This document shows, piece by piece, positions 1 through 14,200 of a stretch of DNA of 64,000 nucleotides; the stretch's first letter is position 1, and each line of letters starts with the position of its first letter. Below the pieces are notes generated by a model, which saw only the letters and a program-made list of their open reading frames with translations, did no database searches and was not told the DNA's origin. Position numbers and translations under genes: made by a program. The stretch covers positions 1,868,667 through 1,932,666 of the forward strand of contig NC_080543.1 in assembly GCF_028640845.1 (NCBI RefSeq), in the 5' to 3' direction. The stretch comes from Ahaetulla prasina. Its lineage: Eukaryota > Chordata > Lepidosauria > Squamata > Colubridae.

Positions 1-542
1 TACCACAATGAGATTAAGTCTCCAGAAGAATTAACCTGAGAATCTGGAAAGAAATTGTAAATATAATCTTTGAGAGGTCATAAGGGATAGATATAACGAC
101 ACTGAATTATACAGGAACAACTATTAGATTAGAAGCTCTGGAACTGCAGACCAGTTTGACGTTGATATAAGACAAACCACAGAACAGATTATTATATAGT
201 TGGTTTGTGAGCATTTAAGACAAAATGCATTGCCTGGTAGGAACCAGTATAGAATAACAGAGTTGGAAGGGACCTTGGAGGTCTTTTAGTCCAGCCTCCT
301 GGACAAGCAAGAGACCCTATACCATTCCAGACAAGTGGCTGTCCAGTCTCTTCTTAAAAGCCTCCAATGATGGAACACCCACAACTTCTAGAGGCAATTG
401 TTCTCACTGTTAGGAAGTTTCTCCTTAGTTTTAGGTTGGTTCTCTCTTTGATTAGTTCCCTTCTGTTGTTTCTTGTCTTGCCTTCTGGTACTTTGGAAAA
501 TAGGTTCACCACCCCCTTTTCTTTGTGGCAGCCCTTAAATAT

Positions 543-2367
543 ATATATTTTTTTTTATAAAAAAGTTTTATTTTTACAATCTTATCAAATAATTCATCCA
601 ATGTACAGTTATATACAATTAGTCGGGCCTGCCCAGTCACCACTCCCCTTTTTAACCTTCTTCCCTCTTCTACCTTCTTTTACTTTCCAAACCTTCCTCT
701 CCTTCTCTTATCTACCTCCTCTCCTCCCTCCACCCTACACTCTTCTCCCTCTTCTACCCCTCTTCCTTCCTCTTCTCCTCTTTCCTACCTCCTACTCTCT
801 CTTTTTTCCCTCCCCACCGTTCTAAAATGGCAACTGGTCAGACCCGACCCTACATTAATTATATTTATACATCTTCAATAATCCCTGTACATTAACCATC
901 ACTCCATCACTAACCTCAACCCCCAACCCCTTCCCTTTACCCCCACCCCACCCCGACTTCCCAGAACAAAATGCAGGGTATCAAAACTAACAATCATAAT
1001 CTAAAATAATTCCTAAATTATAATCTCTAGTCTCTCCACGCTTATTCACACTCTCAATTCCCCTCTCCTTCAAAAATATATCTAATACAAATTATTTCCT
1101 AAATTTACTCATATGCTATTTGATATTTTTTTATCTGATACTTATTTTGAATATAATCAATCCACATTTTCCATTCTAAAATATATTTTTCTTGTGTATA
1201 GTCTTTAACTCTAATTCCCTTTATTCGATCGGAACCACGTATGTTATTCAGAAGAATTTCTAAAGTTAAAATAAAAAGTAATGGGGACAAGGGACATCCC
1301 TGTCTCGTCCCTTTCTCAATTTTAAAAGTTTCTGTTAACCCACCATTTACTATTATTTGTGCTGTTTGCTTCTGATATATTGCTTTAATTGCACGAATAA
1401 AATAATCCCCAAATTGCATTTTTTCTATTACTTTAAACAAAAACTGCCAATCCAATCTATCAAAAGCTTTTTCAGCATCCAAAAAAAGGAATGCCGCTGA
1501 TACTTGGTTGTTTCGTTCCAAATATTCAAGTAAATTTACGATTTGCCTCACATTATATCTCATCTGCCTAATAAATCCTGACTGATCATTATGAATTATT
1601 TGATTCATCACTGGCATTAATCTATTAGCCAATATCTTGGTAAATATCTTGTAATCAGTATTTAAAAGTGATATAGGCCTATAATTCTCTGCTTTAATAC
1701 CATCTCGATCTTCCTTCGGTATTAACGAAATAAAGGCTGTCCTCCATGAAGGGGGAACATCTCCTCCCATTTGAATTTTATTAAATAACTCTTTAAGTGG
1801 TTCAACCATCTCATTTTGTAAATTTTTATAATAAACAGCTGTTAAACCATCTGTTCATGGTGCTTTACCGATTTTAAGTTGTTTAATTGCTAAGAAAATT
1901 TCCTCTGAAGTAATTAATTGATTCAATTCTTCTCTTTGATTTTCTGTAAGCTCACAAATATTTTGTTGTTGTAAATATCTTTCTATCTCTGTATCATCAA
2001 CCATATCCCTAGAATATAACTTACTATAATACTCTAAAAATGCTTTTTTAATCAAGTTCTTTTGATAAACTTCCTTACCCCTATATTCTATTTTATCAAT
2101 CGTTCGTGATTTCTATTTTTTCCTTATTAAATAGGCAAGCCATCTTCCTGGCTTATTGGCATTATTAAACGTATTATGTTTTACATATTGTAAATTAATT
2201 GCTACTTGATCTGCCATCAACATATTAAACTGACCTCTCAATATATTTATTGATTCTTTTATTTTACTATTTCCTGGGCTATTTATCAATAATTGTTCTT
2301 TCTTTTTAATTTCCTCTTCCAGTTCCTTTTTCTTTTTCTGCAATTTATTTTTGTATTTAATATTCAT
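543..2367 (-). mobile_element. 5'-truncated L1 LINE inserted in a CR1
   Basis: ORF2 reverse transcriptase is visible on the minus strand: NYRPISLLNTDYKIFTKILA, FLDAEKAFDRLDW, GTRQGCPLSPLLF. It is broken by stops near 1810 and 2100. The flanking duplication TTAAATAT lies at about 535-542 and 2368-2375. The A-rich 3' end is represented by the T-rich start at 549-575. Confidence 0.9.
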
Positions 2368-2877
2368 TTAAATATTGGAAGACTCCTATCATGTCACCTT
2401 CTTTTCACTAGGCTAGACAAACCCAATTCCTGCAACTATTCTTCATATGTTTTAGCTTCCAGCCCCCTAATCATATTCGTTGCTCTTTTTTGCACTCTTT
2501 CCAGAGTTTCTACATCTTTTTTATAATATGGTGACCAAAAATAGATGCAGTATTCTAAGTGTGGTCTTAGTAAGGCTTTATAAAGTGGTATTAACATGTG
2601 AACTTGATTTTATCCCTCTGTTGATGCAACCTAGAATTACGTTGACTTTTTTGGTTGCTGCTGCACACTGCTGGCTCATATTTAAGTGATTGTCCACTAG
2701 GACTCCAAGATTCCTCTCAGAATTATTGCTACCCATATTAAGCAGGTTTTACCCAATCTGTACAAGGACATTTGATTTTTCTTGTCCAAGTGTAAAACCA
2801 TATTTTTCTCTACACTGAATATCATTTTGTTAGATAGAGCCCACTGTTCAAATCTGTCAAGATCTATCTGTATCTTG

Positions 2878-3141
2878 AGCAGTGGTGAAATCCAATTTTT
2901 TTTACCACCTGTTCTGTGGGCGTGGCTTGGTGGGCATGGTGTGGCTTGATGGGCATGGCAGGAGGATACTGCAAAATCCCCAGTCCCACCCCACTCCAGG
3001 GGAAGGATACTGCAAAATCCCCATTCCCACCCCACTCTGGGGCCAGCAAGAGGTGGTATTTGCTGGTTCTCTGAACTACTCAAAATTTCTGCTACCGGTT
3101 CTCCAGAACCTGTCATAATCTGCTGGATTTCACCAGTGATC
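2878..3141. mobile_element. Non-autonomous hAT-like DNA transposon with internal tandem repeats
   Basis: Inverted termini (CAGTGGTGAAATCCA at the left, TGGATTTCACCAGTG at the right) and a near-perfect 8-bp duplication (ATCTTGAG/ATCTTGAA). Inside are two copies of a motif of about 36 bp containing GGATACTGCAAAATCCCC. A related copy is at 44250-44576. The 8-bp duplication suggests the hAT superfamily. Confidence 0.75.
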
Positions 3142-3330
3142 TTGAACTTATTTTCTGGGGTGTTGGCTATTCCTGCCAAGCTGGTGTCACCCACAAATTT
3201 AAAGTTTCCCTTTTATTCCTATACACATTTAAATCGTGTATGAAGATGTTGAAGAGTACTGGGTCTAAGACGGAAACTGCTACCCCACTGCTTACTTTCT
3301 TCCATGATATAGCTCCATTGAGGGCTATAT

Positions 3331-4555
3331 GTTGAGTTTATTTTATTTATTTATTTATTTATTTTGTCACACAGTATATATAAGCATAAGCATGAAATAA
3401 CTATACAATATATAAGCACATATATATGAGTATGTAATAACTATATTAATTGGATATGACGAAAGGAAACAATAGGACAGGAACGGTAGGCACGCTTGTG
3501 CTGTTATGCATGCCCCTTAAAAGACCTCTTAGGAATAGGGTGAGGTCAATAGTAGTTTTTGGTTGAAGCTTTGGGGATTTTGGGAAGAGACCACAGAGTC
3601 AGGTAGTGTATTTGAAGCATTAATAACTCTGTTACAGAAGTCATATTTTCTGCAATCAAGTTTGGAGCGGTTAACATTAAGCTTAAATCTATTGTGTGCT
3701 CGTGTATTGTTGCAATTGAAGCTGAAGTAGTCTTCAACAGGAGGGACATTGTAATAGATGATTCTATGAGTTAAACTCAGATCATGTCGAAGGAGGCGTA
3801 GTTCTAAATTTTCTAAACCAGGATTTCAAGTCTGGTGGCATAAGGTATTTTGTTGTATACAGAGGAGTGGAGAACTCTTCTTGTAAAATATTTCTGGACA
3901 CGTTCAATTGTATTGATGTCAGAAATGTGGTATGGGTTCCAAACAGTCGAGCTGTATTCAAGAATTGGTCTAGCAAATGTTTTATATGCTCTGGTTAGTA
4001 GTGTAGTGTTTTTGGAGAAGAAGCTACGCAAGATTAGGTTTACAACTCTTAAGGCCTTTTTTGCGATGTAGTTACAGTGGTCTTTGGCACTTAGATCATT
4101 TGATATGAAAACTCCAAGGTCTTTAACAGGGTGGGGGTCATCTGTAAGGTAATGTCCAGATAAAGCTTGTACTTAGTGTTTAGGTTCTTTTTTCCAATAT
4201 GTAAGACTGAGCATTTGCTGGTTGAGATTTGGAGTTGCCAAATTTTAGACCATTCAGATACAAAGTCAAGGTCTTTTTGAAGGGTATCTATATTGTTGGT
4301 GGTGTTAAATAGTTTGACATTGCCAGCAAAGAGAAGACAATTACTTGTGATATCATCACAGAGATCATTAATGTATAATATGAAGAGTGTTGGTCCAAGA
4401 ACACTGCCTTGGGGAATGCCACTTTTGACAGGAACAGAATTTGATAGAGCATTGACAATTTTGACCATTTGTTGTCTGTCTGTAACTGTTAACCAGTTAC
4501 AAATCCACCTGATGGTGATGCTATCAATCCCACATTTTTTTTAGCTTACCAAAGT
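3331..4555 (-). mobile_element. CR1/L3-like LINE fragment (first of an inverted pair)
   Basis: Minus-strand RT frames (GIPQGSVLGPTLFILYINDL; YKTFARPILEYSSTVWNPYH) match the plus-strand copy at 5165-6655. The 3' end lies next to a TTTA repeat at 3331-3364. Frames are broken. Confidence 0.85.
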
Positions 4556-5164
4556 GGTGGTTGTGGTCTACTTTGACAAATGTCACACAGAAATCCAAGT
4601 ATATTTTGTCCCCTGAGCTTCACTAGTCCACTAATTAAGTTACTTTCTCCAAAAAAAAATGTAATAAGATTTGTTTAGCATGATCTGTTTTTGACAAACC
4701 TGTGTTGGCTTCTGGTAATAACTTTGCTTGAAAAAAGTATATCTTCTCTCTTTCTCAATTATTCCATGGAATCCCTCATCTCTCTGCGATGCCAGGCAAT
4801 GAATTTGGAGGCTGCTCGGGGGGAGCGGCCTGGTTCCTAGTGACTATCTTTGGTTTGAAAATACAAACCCTCCTTCTATTGGATGGAAAGGAAGAGCTTT
4901 TTGGATAACCTCCCTGCCTAGGAGACCCTGAGACGTGCCTTGGTTGGTTTGAATGTTGATCCAAACCAGGAGGAGGCAACTGCTAGGGAGAGTGTGTGTG
5001 GGGGGGGAGGCTGCCCGCCCCCATTCAGTTCAGTTTATGATTACTTCTGCTTTCCACCTTAAGATTTTTCTGCCTACAGAACCAGCAAAATGAAACCAAA
5101 GCCTTCATTTCCAATAGCAGTACCAGTGGGTACTGGGGAGGATGAAGGATCAAAAAAGGTGATC

Positions 5165-6655
5165 CCAGCCTAGTTGAAAATTAGACCTATCTCTCTATGT
5201 TGTGTCTCATGCAAAGTAATGAAATCTATCATAAACCAATCCATTACACTCCACCTTAAAACAAACAACCTACTCTCTAATAAACAATTTGGTTTCAGTA
5301 AAAAATTATCATGTAATTTACAACTTCTCCACTGCAAAAACATATGGACTACTAACCTTGATCAAGGAAAAGCAATAGATGCAATTTACATAGACTTCTG
5401 CAAAGCTTTTGACTCAGTAGTACATGATAAACTTCTCCTAAAACTAAAATCCTACGGCATTTCAGGACCTCTTCACAATTGGATAAATGCCTTCCTGTCA
5501 AACAGATAACAAGTGGTCAAAATTGGTAACGCTTTATCAAATCCTGTTCCTGTCAAAAGTGGCGTTCCCCAAGGTAGTGTTCTTGGACCAACGCTCTTCA
5601 TACTATACATAAATGATCTCTGTGACCTTAACTCAAGTTATTGTGTTCTCTTTGCTGATGATGTCAAACTATTCAATACCACTAACAATACTTCTACCCT
5701 TCAAAAAGTCCTTGACTTTGTATCCGATTGGTCTAAAACCTGGCAACTCCAAATCTCAACCAGAAAATGCTCAGTCTTACATATTGGAAAAAAGAACCCA
5801 AACAACAAGTACAAGCTTGGTGGACATTACCTTACTGACGACCCCCACCCTGTTAAAGACCTTGGAGTTTTCATATCAAATGACCTAAATGCCAAAGCCC
5901 ACTACAACTACATAGCAATAAAGGCTCTAAGAGTTGTAAACCTAATCTTACGCAGCTTCTTTTCCAAAAACTCTATACTACTAACCAGAGCATACAAAAC
6001 ATTTGCCAGACCTATTCTTGAATACAGCTCATCTGTCTGGAACCCATACCACATCTCTGATATTAATACAATCGAACGCATCCAGAAATATTTTACTAGA
6101 AGAGTTCTTCGCTCCTCCGAAAACAACAAAATGCCTTATACCACCAGACTTGAAATCCTGGGATTAGAAAATTTAGAACTCCGCCGACTTCGACATGACC
6201 TGTGTTTAACACACAGAATCATCTATTGAATATCCTTCCTGTAAAAGACTACTTCAGCTTCAATCGCAATAATACAAGAGCAGACAATAGATTCAAACTT
6301 AATGTCAACCACTTCAAACTTGATTGCAGAAAATACAACTTCTGTAACAGAGTTGTTAACGTTTGGAACTCATTACCAGACTCTATAGTCTCTACTCATA
6401 ATCCCAAAATCTTCAACCAAAAACTGTCCACTATTGATCTCACCCCATTCCTAAGAGGACAATAAGGGGCGTGCATAAGAGCACAAATGTGCCTACCGTT
6501 CCTGTCCTATTGTTCCCTTTCATTATAACGAATTAACAAGGTTGTTGCATACTTGTGCTTATATATATTTTTTTCTTTTATAATGTGTTGATTTTCTTAT
6601 GTTGATGTTTGTGTATACTGTTGTGACAAAATGAAATAAAAATAATAATTAAAAA
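5165..6655 (+). mobile_element. CR1/L3-like LINE fragment, 3' half of ORF2 and tail
   Basis: RT motifs in order: IRPISLCCVSCKVMKS, IDFCKAFDSVVHDKL, GVPQGSVLGPTLFILYINDL, LFADDVKLF (active site), then LEILGLENLELRRLRHDL. One stop splits the frame at 5507-5509 and another lies at 6227-6229. The tail ends AATAAAAATAATAATTAAAAA. 5'-truncated, clearly a CR1-group non-LTR element of the type abundant in snakes. Confidence 0.88.
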
Positions 6656-6659
6656 AAAA

Positions 6660-8090
6660 GGTGGAGAGAAGGCTTGGCTGCTACACTGAGGAGGGAAGGG
6701 ACGCCATCCAGAGGACCAAAGGCGGAGGAGAGGGCCGGGTGCTGACGAGGCAGGGGACTGCCAAATGGGCTGATCAGATTCCCCCCCCACCAGCAAACCC
6801 CAGGAAGCGCTCCTGCAGCGCCCTCTGCAACCTTTGCGCTTGGCAACTGCGGATGCCCAGATCTTCGTTTTGGCTCTGGCAAATGGGTAAATATTCAATC
6901 TCTCTGCATTGTGGTTTGTATAATTTAAATATTTAACAATATGATAACGTTTAATGATTTTTAATAATTATTTTATAGTGATTGTTTTTTGTATATTCGC
7001 TGTTTCAATGATTTTTGTATACCACCTAGAAGTACTATCTTGTGAGATTGGCAGCCATATGAATGTAATAAATAAATAAATGTTGCACATAATATGAATG
7101 CAATAAATAAATAAACGTTGCATGTAATAAACAAGTTTTTCAAACAGGCATTTCATAAAGTAGAAAACACTTTGTATCTGAAAGGAGTGTTATGGTCAAT
7201 TCCCCGTCCCCCCTCAAAAGCCCAGGAGAAGGAAAAAAACCCTTTCATCCATTCACTTATTTAGTCTTTAGGGCTTCCCCCTCCCCACAAAGAGTTGGGT
7301 GGGCCTTCCCTCCCCCCCCCCACATTGTGTTCTCACCTGCAACCCAAGGCAGCTATTGCCTTTAAGCGGCTTCACAGGTGTTGGGAAGGGTCTCCTGCAA
7401 GTGCAGCACTGGCAGCCTCATGGCACCGGCTGCTCTCAGCCCTTTCCAACTCATGGAATTCTAGGGCAGTATTAACTTCTTGGTAATACTTTCTGCAAAT
7501 TATTTTTCTAAAGTGCATTCAATTGACAGAACTGGAAAAAGGGATAGAATGGAAGCAATAAACTTTTGTTTTAAAATTACCACTTTCCTCCTTGTGAGAA
7601 CCACTTTGGTCTAGCGGTTAAGGTATAGGAGGTTTGAAGGGAAGAATTTAGGGGTAGGTTTTGGCCAACCCTTCCCTCCTCCATTGTCTAATTCTCTTTT
7701 GGGGGGATAGCAAGCCACCCCATTCCCCACCTTCATAGTATTGAACCAAGATGTGCTGATGGACTGAGGCCTTTTACCAAGCATAACATCTGCTTTTTTG
7801 CAGCAACACAGCGCTTTCAGAAAGAGGAAAAAGGGTGTCGGAGTTTCAGAGAATTTCGTGACATTCAGAGCAGCTCTGAAGAGAGTTTTAATTTGCGTCA
7901 TGGACTCCAAATGAAAGCAGATGCTGAAAAACCTAAAATAGATGACTCTACACAAAACAGATGTCAAGCCAAACCAATATCTCCATTAGCAATCATGGCA
8001 TAAATAGATAGATGTCCAACGTAAAACTAATTGGAGAAGATCTTGCAGTTCACCGTCATTTAATTCCATACTGGTAAAACTTCTGCAGCC
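6660..8090. other. Unassigned sequence
   Basis: No convincing gene. A LINE-like 3' end (ACCACCTAGAAGTA..., then AATAAATAAATA) is visible at about 7020-7130. Open frames here are short and carry no recognised motif. Confidence 0.4.
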
Positions 8091-8099
8091 CCAAATGTA

Positions 8100-8900
8100 A
8101 ACCCCTGGGTCCTCACATGTCCTTCTGAAAGCAACTACTGCCTTTTGCAACAGCCAGGAGCACCGATGCCTCCAGCATGGCCAATGGGACACTGCAGGCA
8201 TCAGTCGCAATGGCACCACTGCAGCTCACTGGCTGGACCAGGCAGGACTCAGTGGTTAAGCTTGCCCACAAGACAGTTGGGGAATAAAAAATATGGAGCC
8301 AAAACCCACTCATGAGCCCACCCAGCGAATTCATGTAGAGAGCATTGACCTCTGAGGGTCATCACAAGTTAAGGGTCCACGCCACAGGCATAGTCTCTTC
8401 CCCTCCTGTCCACACTGACTGAGACCAACCACTGAGTAAGGATCTGGCCACCGTGCTCTCCCAACTCGGTAGCCAAATACTGTGGTCAAAGATATCAAAA
8501 ATTGGGAGAGATCAAGGAGCACAAGGATGGATACACTGGCCCTGTCCCAGCCCTGTCCAGGGCATCCACAGGTGTGATCTACTTTATCTCCACACTGTTC
8601 TCCAGTCTGATGCCTGACTGAAATGGGTCGAGATATCCTGCTTCCTCAGAGATCCTCTGCGACTGCCGTTCAGCCACCTTCTCTGCACTTTTCCCCCAAG
8701 AGAAGGTTGGAAACTGTCTGATAGATATTCAGGATGACGGGGCCCAGCGATGGCCTCTTAAAGAGTGGGCACACAACTGTCTCCCTCCAAGAGCTACCAT
8801 GGCATGCATGCATTGCCTGGCCCCTTCACAGTTGGCCTTCCCAGGTCAAGAGGGCCTGGGACCTATGGACTGCTTGGAGGATAATCCTTAGGCATTGCTC
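8100..8900 (-). mobile_element. Degenerate L2-clade LINE fragment
   Basis: Broken minus-strand reading resembles the L2 RT segment LLDLSAAFDTxDH and following text. It is similar to the better-preserved old copy at 24770-26330. Many indels. Confidence 0.5.
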
Positions 8901-8929
8901 CATGGGCAGTTGCCTGGCATAGTATTAGA

Positions 8930-11247
8930 TCAGTGTATATGAGGAAACAAGATCCCAGATACCAGCCACCCTACAGGTTCTCTGAGGGCAGGGATTCTCC
9001 AGGTCTCAGGCTTTCAAAAGCAGGTGTGTCGGCCCTCCTAGCCAGAAATAAGGGGAAAGGGGCTGTCAATGGAGGGGGATGTGGAATATTAGCCCGTCTC
9101 TTACTCCAGCCCTGCCCAGCATCCCACAAGGGCAAGGCTAGTGACGCTTGGGGGCGGGGGTGGCAAGCAGGAGGAGGAGCTGGGCTACACAGCCATCTTT
9201 TCTTCTGGGAGGAATGGCTCAGGGGAAGTGTCGGGGGGGCGGGGGGACTGAGACACTGCCCTGCAGTTGACTTGAGGTTTTGTCATTTACATGAGGTGAA
9301 CCCACAATTGTGCCGATAGCAGTTTGGGTGAAATCTGCTCCTGTACTGGCACGGTTCATACAAGATGCTGCCCCAGCCCTGACATAGTTAAGCACATGGT
9401 GTGAAGACAATCATGGAGCTTGGTTGCAGACCATTCCTAACCCAAAGGCCATCCCTGTGGGTCCTCATCTTCACACCCAGCAGAGGAAGCAAAACCAGCT
9501 GGTTTAGCAGATCGCCTTGCTTTGCCGCCTGGGAAATGGAGAGGATGGCATCCAGCACCTCCCTTCCAGAGAGGAAGAGAAAGGCAGCCAAGCCCTTTTC
9601 CACCGGGAAGCGCTGACTTCCTTTGGCCCAAATGCCCCCCTCCCCCTCACAGGTTTTCTCAGCAATGGGCTCCAGGGGCCATGGATCTGCAGAAGCCATT
9701 TCTGAATTTCTAGCAAAAGGAGAAAAGACTCAGCTTCTAGTCCTTATTGAAACAGGCTGTGTGGCCGAGCTCAAATCCAACCTGGCTGGGGAAGGGTGGT
9801 GGTGGAGAGCAGGGCCAGAAGTGTTTTTGAACAGAAGCCAGAGCAGGGGGGTTGAGGAAGCTGTGCCGCCAAACCGTAAGGAAAAGGTCCTGCCCAGGAA
9901 TAGGAGGCAGTCTGCAAACTTCACCAAGGAGATGACCTTCTTCTCAAAGGAAGAAAAAGCCGGTGAGACCAAGGAGGCAGAACAAGATCCTCCCCACCAG
10001 GGTTGTTTGTACAACATGCTGAACTGTGAGTGAGCAAACCGTGGTTAGCTGGAACTGCAGGGTTTATAGGAGTTTGCAAAGCATTCTAGGCTGGAAAGAG
10101 GTTGGCTGAATGGGTACTGGTGGGCTACAAGTCCCCAGTCAGAGCCTCCTGGAGAGCCAGCTGGTGGCTGACCAGCAGTCTGTGGCTGAGCTCACAATTC
10201 AGCACCCTGGTGGCAAGAAAGGGGATCTGATTAGCCACTCTGGGAGGCAGAAATCCAGCCCTTTTAGGTCTTCCAGCAGCCCTTCCGGCTTTCCCCTGGA
10301 ATCCTTGTCTTCAGGTGAGAAACATCCCCATCTAGTGGCCGTGGCATTTTTTGAACAACAATAAAACTAATTTAGAGAAACTCCACTCCTGCCTAAGATG
10401 GATGCTGTCCCTGCCTTTGAACTTGTGGGCTGCAAAAATGACGGGTAGAGAACAGGAGGAAAGCCAAGGAGCTTCTTCCCTGAATTCTAGCAGCAACAGC
10501 TGCTACATAGCAGGAGCAGCTTAAGCATTGCGGGCTGGTGTTGGTTCATGTTCTTCAGGCTCCAGCTTCCATCCCAACTTATTTTTTAATGTTTGTTTTT
10601 TTACAGAACACTGCTGTAATGGATTTTTGTCACTGCAGCTGACCCCTTCAAATATAACAAAATCTTGTATTTGTTACGCTGCTATTAAATGAACATTGTT
10701 ACCTGCTTAGCAGGAGGCAATTACAATTATTTAGATTATATAACCTAGAGGCTCAGAAGTGAACACAGAATGCCCTGTACGATAGAAGTCCATCCCTGGA
10801 AGAAAAACGGGCTTTGCTTTTTGCTGTGAACAAACTCCTTTTGTTCAGTGTTGCTCTCTCTAAGCGGTTGAAATCACTAGAAAATGCTGCACAAGAAGGC
10901 TGGTACAGGTGAAGCAGATGAGAGGGTATAGGAAGGAAACTGTAAAAATCCCCCAGAAACCTACTGGACCCGCTTGCTGACAGTGGCCACTGTCTGTGAG
11001 GCAGCAAAGGAGACGGGGACGAGAGTTTTAGGACGGGTAATCTCCTGCGCCTGGGCTCCTTGCCCCAGCAGCCAGGGGCCACCGATGGAATATCTTCTCC
11101 GTGAAGCAGGAGCAGAGCTCTCTTGGGAGAGGCTGCTACTGTGTCTAATGGGCTGGGGGGGGGATGTTATTGAATGCAAGTAGTCCACTCCACTGTATCA
11201 TCCAGTGCTGCTTCGGCCCTTCTCCTGTTCTCTTGACCCCCAAGACG
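8930..11247. other. LCMT2 3' flank, including its 3' UTR
   Basis: The LCMT2 3' UTR must begin at 11247 and run to lower coordinates. The poly(A) site is not certain (ATTAAA-type signals near 10585 and 10670). No other gene is recognised. A minus-strand frame at 9388-9699 is noted as unassigned. Confidence 0.4.
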
Positions 11248-14200
11248 TCAAAGCCCAGCCCTCCAAATGCTGCTCAGATCCAGGAGGACAGGCCACCTGT
11301 TCAGATGAGTCCCAAAGGAAAAGCAGTTTCCACCCCCCCCAATAAGAATCATCTCCTCCGTGTTGGGCACAATGACACTGCTGTGGTTGTGTAACATCAG
11401 GGGCCACTCCAGAAATGTCTGCAACGGAAGAAAGCGACAAGAGGCAACTTTAGAAACCAGGCAGCTGAGAACACAAAGACAAATCTACCTTCCCTCTCGT
11501 TCCCCCTTAACGGTGGGCATTAAGTGGTAAGTGGTGGGCAAATGGGCTCCTGGTTAGATGCTACAGCAAATGTGAAGCAGGATATTCTCCACCTGTCACA
11601 AAGGTCCTAAGATCCAGGCACATCAAATCACAGTGCAGCACTTCCTGCCAAGTCTTTTGGTCTCTGCTTTTGCTCCTCTTCCTCCCCAACACACGGGAGC
11701 CAGCAGCCTTCCTTCCAAGGGTTCCTCCTCCAGCCTCGCCTTTCTTGGTATGTGTACCATCATGCCTTTCTGAGCTCCTGCTGCCTTTCCTCTTGGCAGG
11801 TCTGGGTAAATTCTGGACCTGCTCATGAGAGTATCTGAGCGATACACATCTTGCCTTTTCCTCATCTTGTAAATTCCAGGGCACTCAGAAAGTATTCAGA
11901 CCCCCTTCACTTTTTGTCAATTTTGTTATGCTACAGCCTGATTCTACAGTTGTTGAAATTTATTTTCTCATTCATCGACAGTCAGTACAAGCTTTGCACA
12001 CCTGGATTGGGGGATTTTCTGCCATTCTTCCTTGCAAACCCTCTCAAGCTCAATCAGGTTGGATGGCAACTGCCAGTGGACATACATTTTCAAGTCCCTC
12101 CAGAGATGTTCAATAAGGTTCAAGTCAGGGCTCTGGCCTGGCCACTCTAGGACATTCACAGTTGTCCCTAAACCTGTTGTCTTGGCTGTGTGCTTGTCAT
12201 GTTGGAAAGTGAACCTTTAGCCCAGTCTGAGGTCCTGAACGCTGAGTTTTTTCATTCAGGATATCCCTGTACTTTGCTCCATTCAGCTTTCCCTCAACCC
12301 TGATCAGTCTCCCAGTCCCTGCTGCTGAAAAACACTCCCACAGCACGATGCTGCCATTATGCTTCAGTTGGGATGATATTGGGCTGTTAATCAGTGGTGC
12401 CTGGTTTCAACTAGACATAACATTTACTATTTACTATTAATCTTCTCATTGTTCCCATCACTCATCTCCTTCCACTTATGACTGTAACTTTGTTGCTTGT
12501 ATCCTTACGATTTATACTGATACTGTTTCCTGATTGCTTATTTGTAGCCTATGACTATCATTAAGTGTTGTACCTTGATGAAGGTATCTTTTCTTTTATG
12601 TACACTGAGAGCATATGCATCAAGTCAAATTCCTTGAGTGTCCAATCACACTTGGCCAATAAAATTCTATTCTATTCTATTCTATTCTATTTTATTCTAA
12701 CATTTAGAATTGAGGCCAAACAGTTCAATCTTGGTTTCATCAAACAAGAGAATCTTGTCCTCACAGTCTGAGAGTCCTTCGGGTGCTTTTTTGCAAACCC
12801 AAGAGGGCTTTCATGTGTTTTACACCAAAGAGAGGCTTCCGTCTACCTACTCTGCCATAAAGCCCAATTCGGTGGACAGCTGCAGTGATGGTTGTCTTCT
12901 GGAACTCTGTCCCATCTCCACACCAGAATATTTGGAGCTCAGTCAGAGTGACCATCAGGTTCTTGGTCACCTGTTACTAAAGCCCTTCTCCCCCGATTGC
13001 TCAGTTTGTCCAGGTGACCACCTCTTCAGAGTCCTGGTTGTGCCAAACTTCTTCCATTTGGGAATTATGGAGGCCACTGTGCTCTTAGGAACCTTCAGTG
13101 GCTTTTGCTCTGCTACAGTGTGCATTGTCAGCTGTGAGGCCTTTTATAGAGAGATGTGTATCTTTTTAAATCATGTCCAATCAATTTAATTGATTGTCAC
13201 TCTCCTCCTCTCGCCCTCTTTTTAGCCGACTTGAAACAGCAGAACTGACCAGAAGCGACCAGCAGATGACGGCAGCCGGTGGGGGGGGGCATTTTGATGT
13301 CATTGCCCCCTCTTCGGCGGAACAGATAGGCTTGCCGGCCCACGGGTCTCTTTGGACAGCTTTTTGGGGGTGATGGTTTCCCGACGGCAGTTGACGTCGT
13401 AATGAGGGCGACGACTGCGGGGATGACCCTCTACCTTTACATAAACATTGAATCATCTGGCCCTTCCCCCACCACCTGGGCCGTTGCCTACCATTTTTGT
13501 CGTCAAGGATTCCTTTCAGCCGATTTCTGTCCCATGTACTATACCATCTTTTTGAACAACTTGACCGACCAGGACTGCTTTTCCACCATTTCTCGTGATT
13601 TCTATGATATGACATATTTGTGGACGCAACCCTTTGGTTTACCAGATTATTGTCATGCGAACATTTACAGCGGCCAACCTTCTTGCCCTGCGAGATTCCC
13701 CTCTCTCGCGGGTTTGGCCCTCCACATTATCGAGGGCCCATCTTGAGGATGGGTTTTGGAACCCCGAGAGGTGGCATGCCAAAAATAGGAGACTCAGGGG
13801 ATTTTTAATTAACTGTTTTAATCGGTTTTTAAAGGGGAGTTTTAATGGGAATTTTAAGGGGAGGGTGGGAACCGACGGGTTCGGGTTGGGAGGAGTGGGG
13901 TGGGGGAGGGATTTGACGGGTGGGGATGAGAACCCGCTGGGGAGGGATCCAGCCCCCGTGCCAGTTCGCGGCACTACTCCATCTGGTCTGAAGGCAGGGG
14001 GGGAGGGCGTTGTTCCAGGACTAGAGGGTGGTTCGATCTGTACGGTAAGTGGGAGAGGCAGATATGGTGGTGGGGGGCCGTATCGAGAGTTGGGAGCACG
14101 TATTCGATGTCTTAAAGCGATCACGTGCTGCGGCCCCCCAGTCCCTACCCGTTCCTCGGGCGGCCATGATCCTCAGAGCTTGGCTCTTCGGCTGATGTTA

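Larger units (their letters stand above)
243..4760 (-). mobile_element. Old CR1 LINE copy, interrupted by L1, hAT-like and L3-like insertions
   Basis: Antisense CR1 3' sequence (GAGTTGGAAGGGACCTTGG at 259) runs to about 535 and resumes at 2376-2877, at 3142-3330 and again at about 4555-4760 (RT region). The segments continue one another once the insertions are removed. Degenerate, with no intact frame. Confidence 0.75.

Noticed and set aside
9388..9699. Minus-strand frame of 103 codons with ordinary protein-like composition downstream of LCMT2
   Set aside because: I could not match it to any family or find flanking exons. It overlaps several other chance frames.
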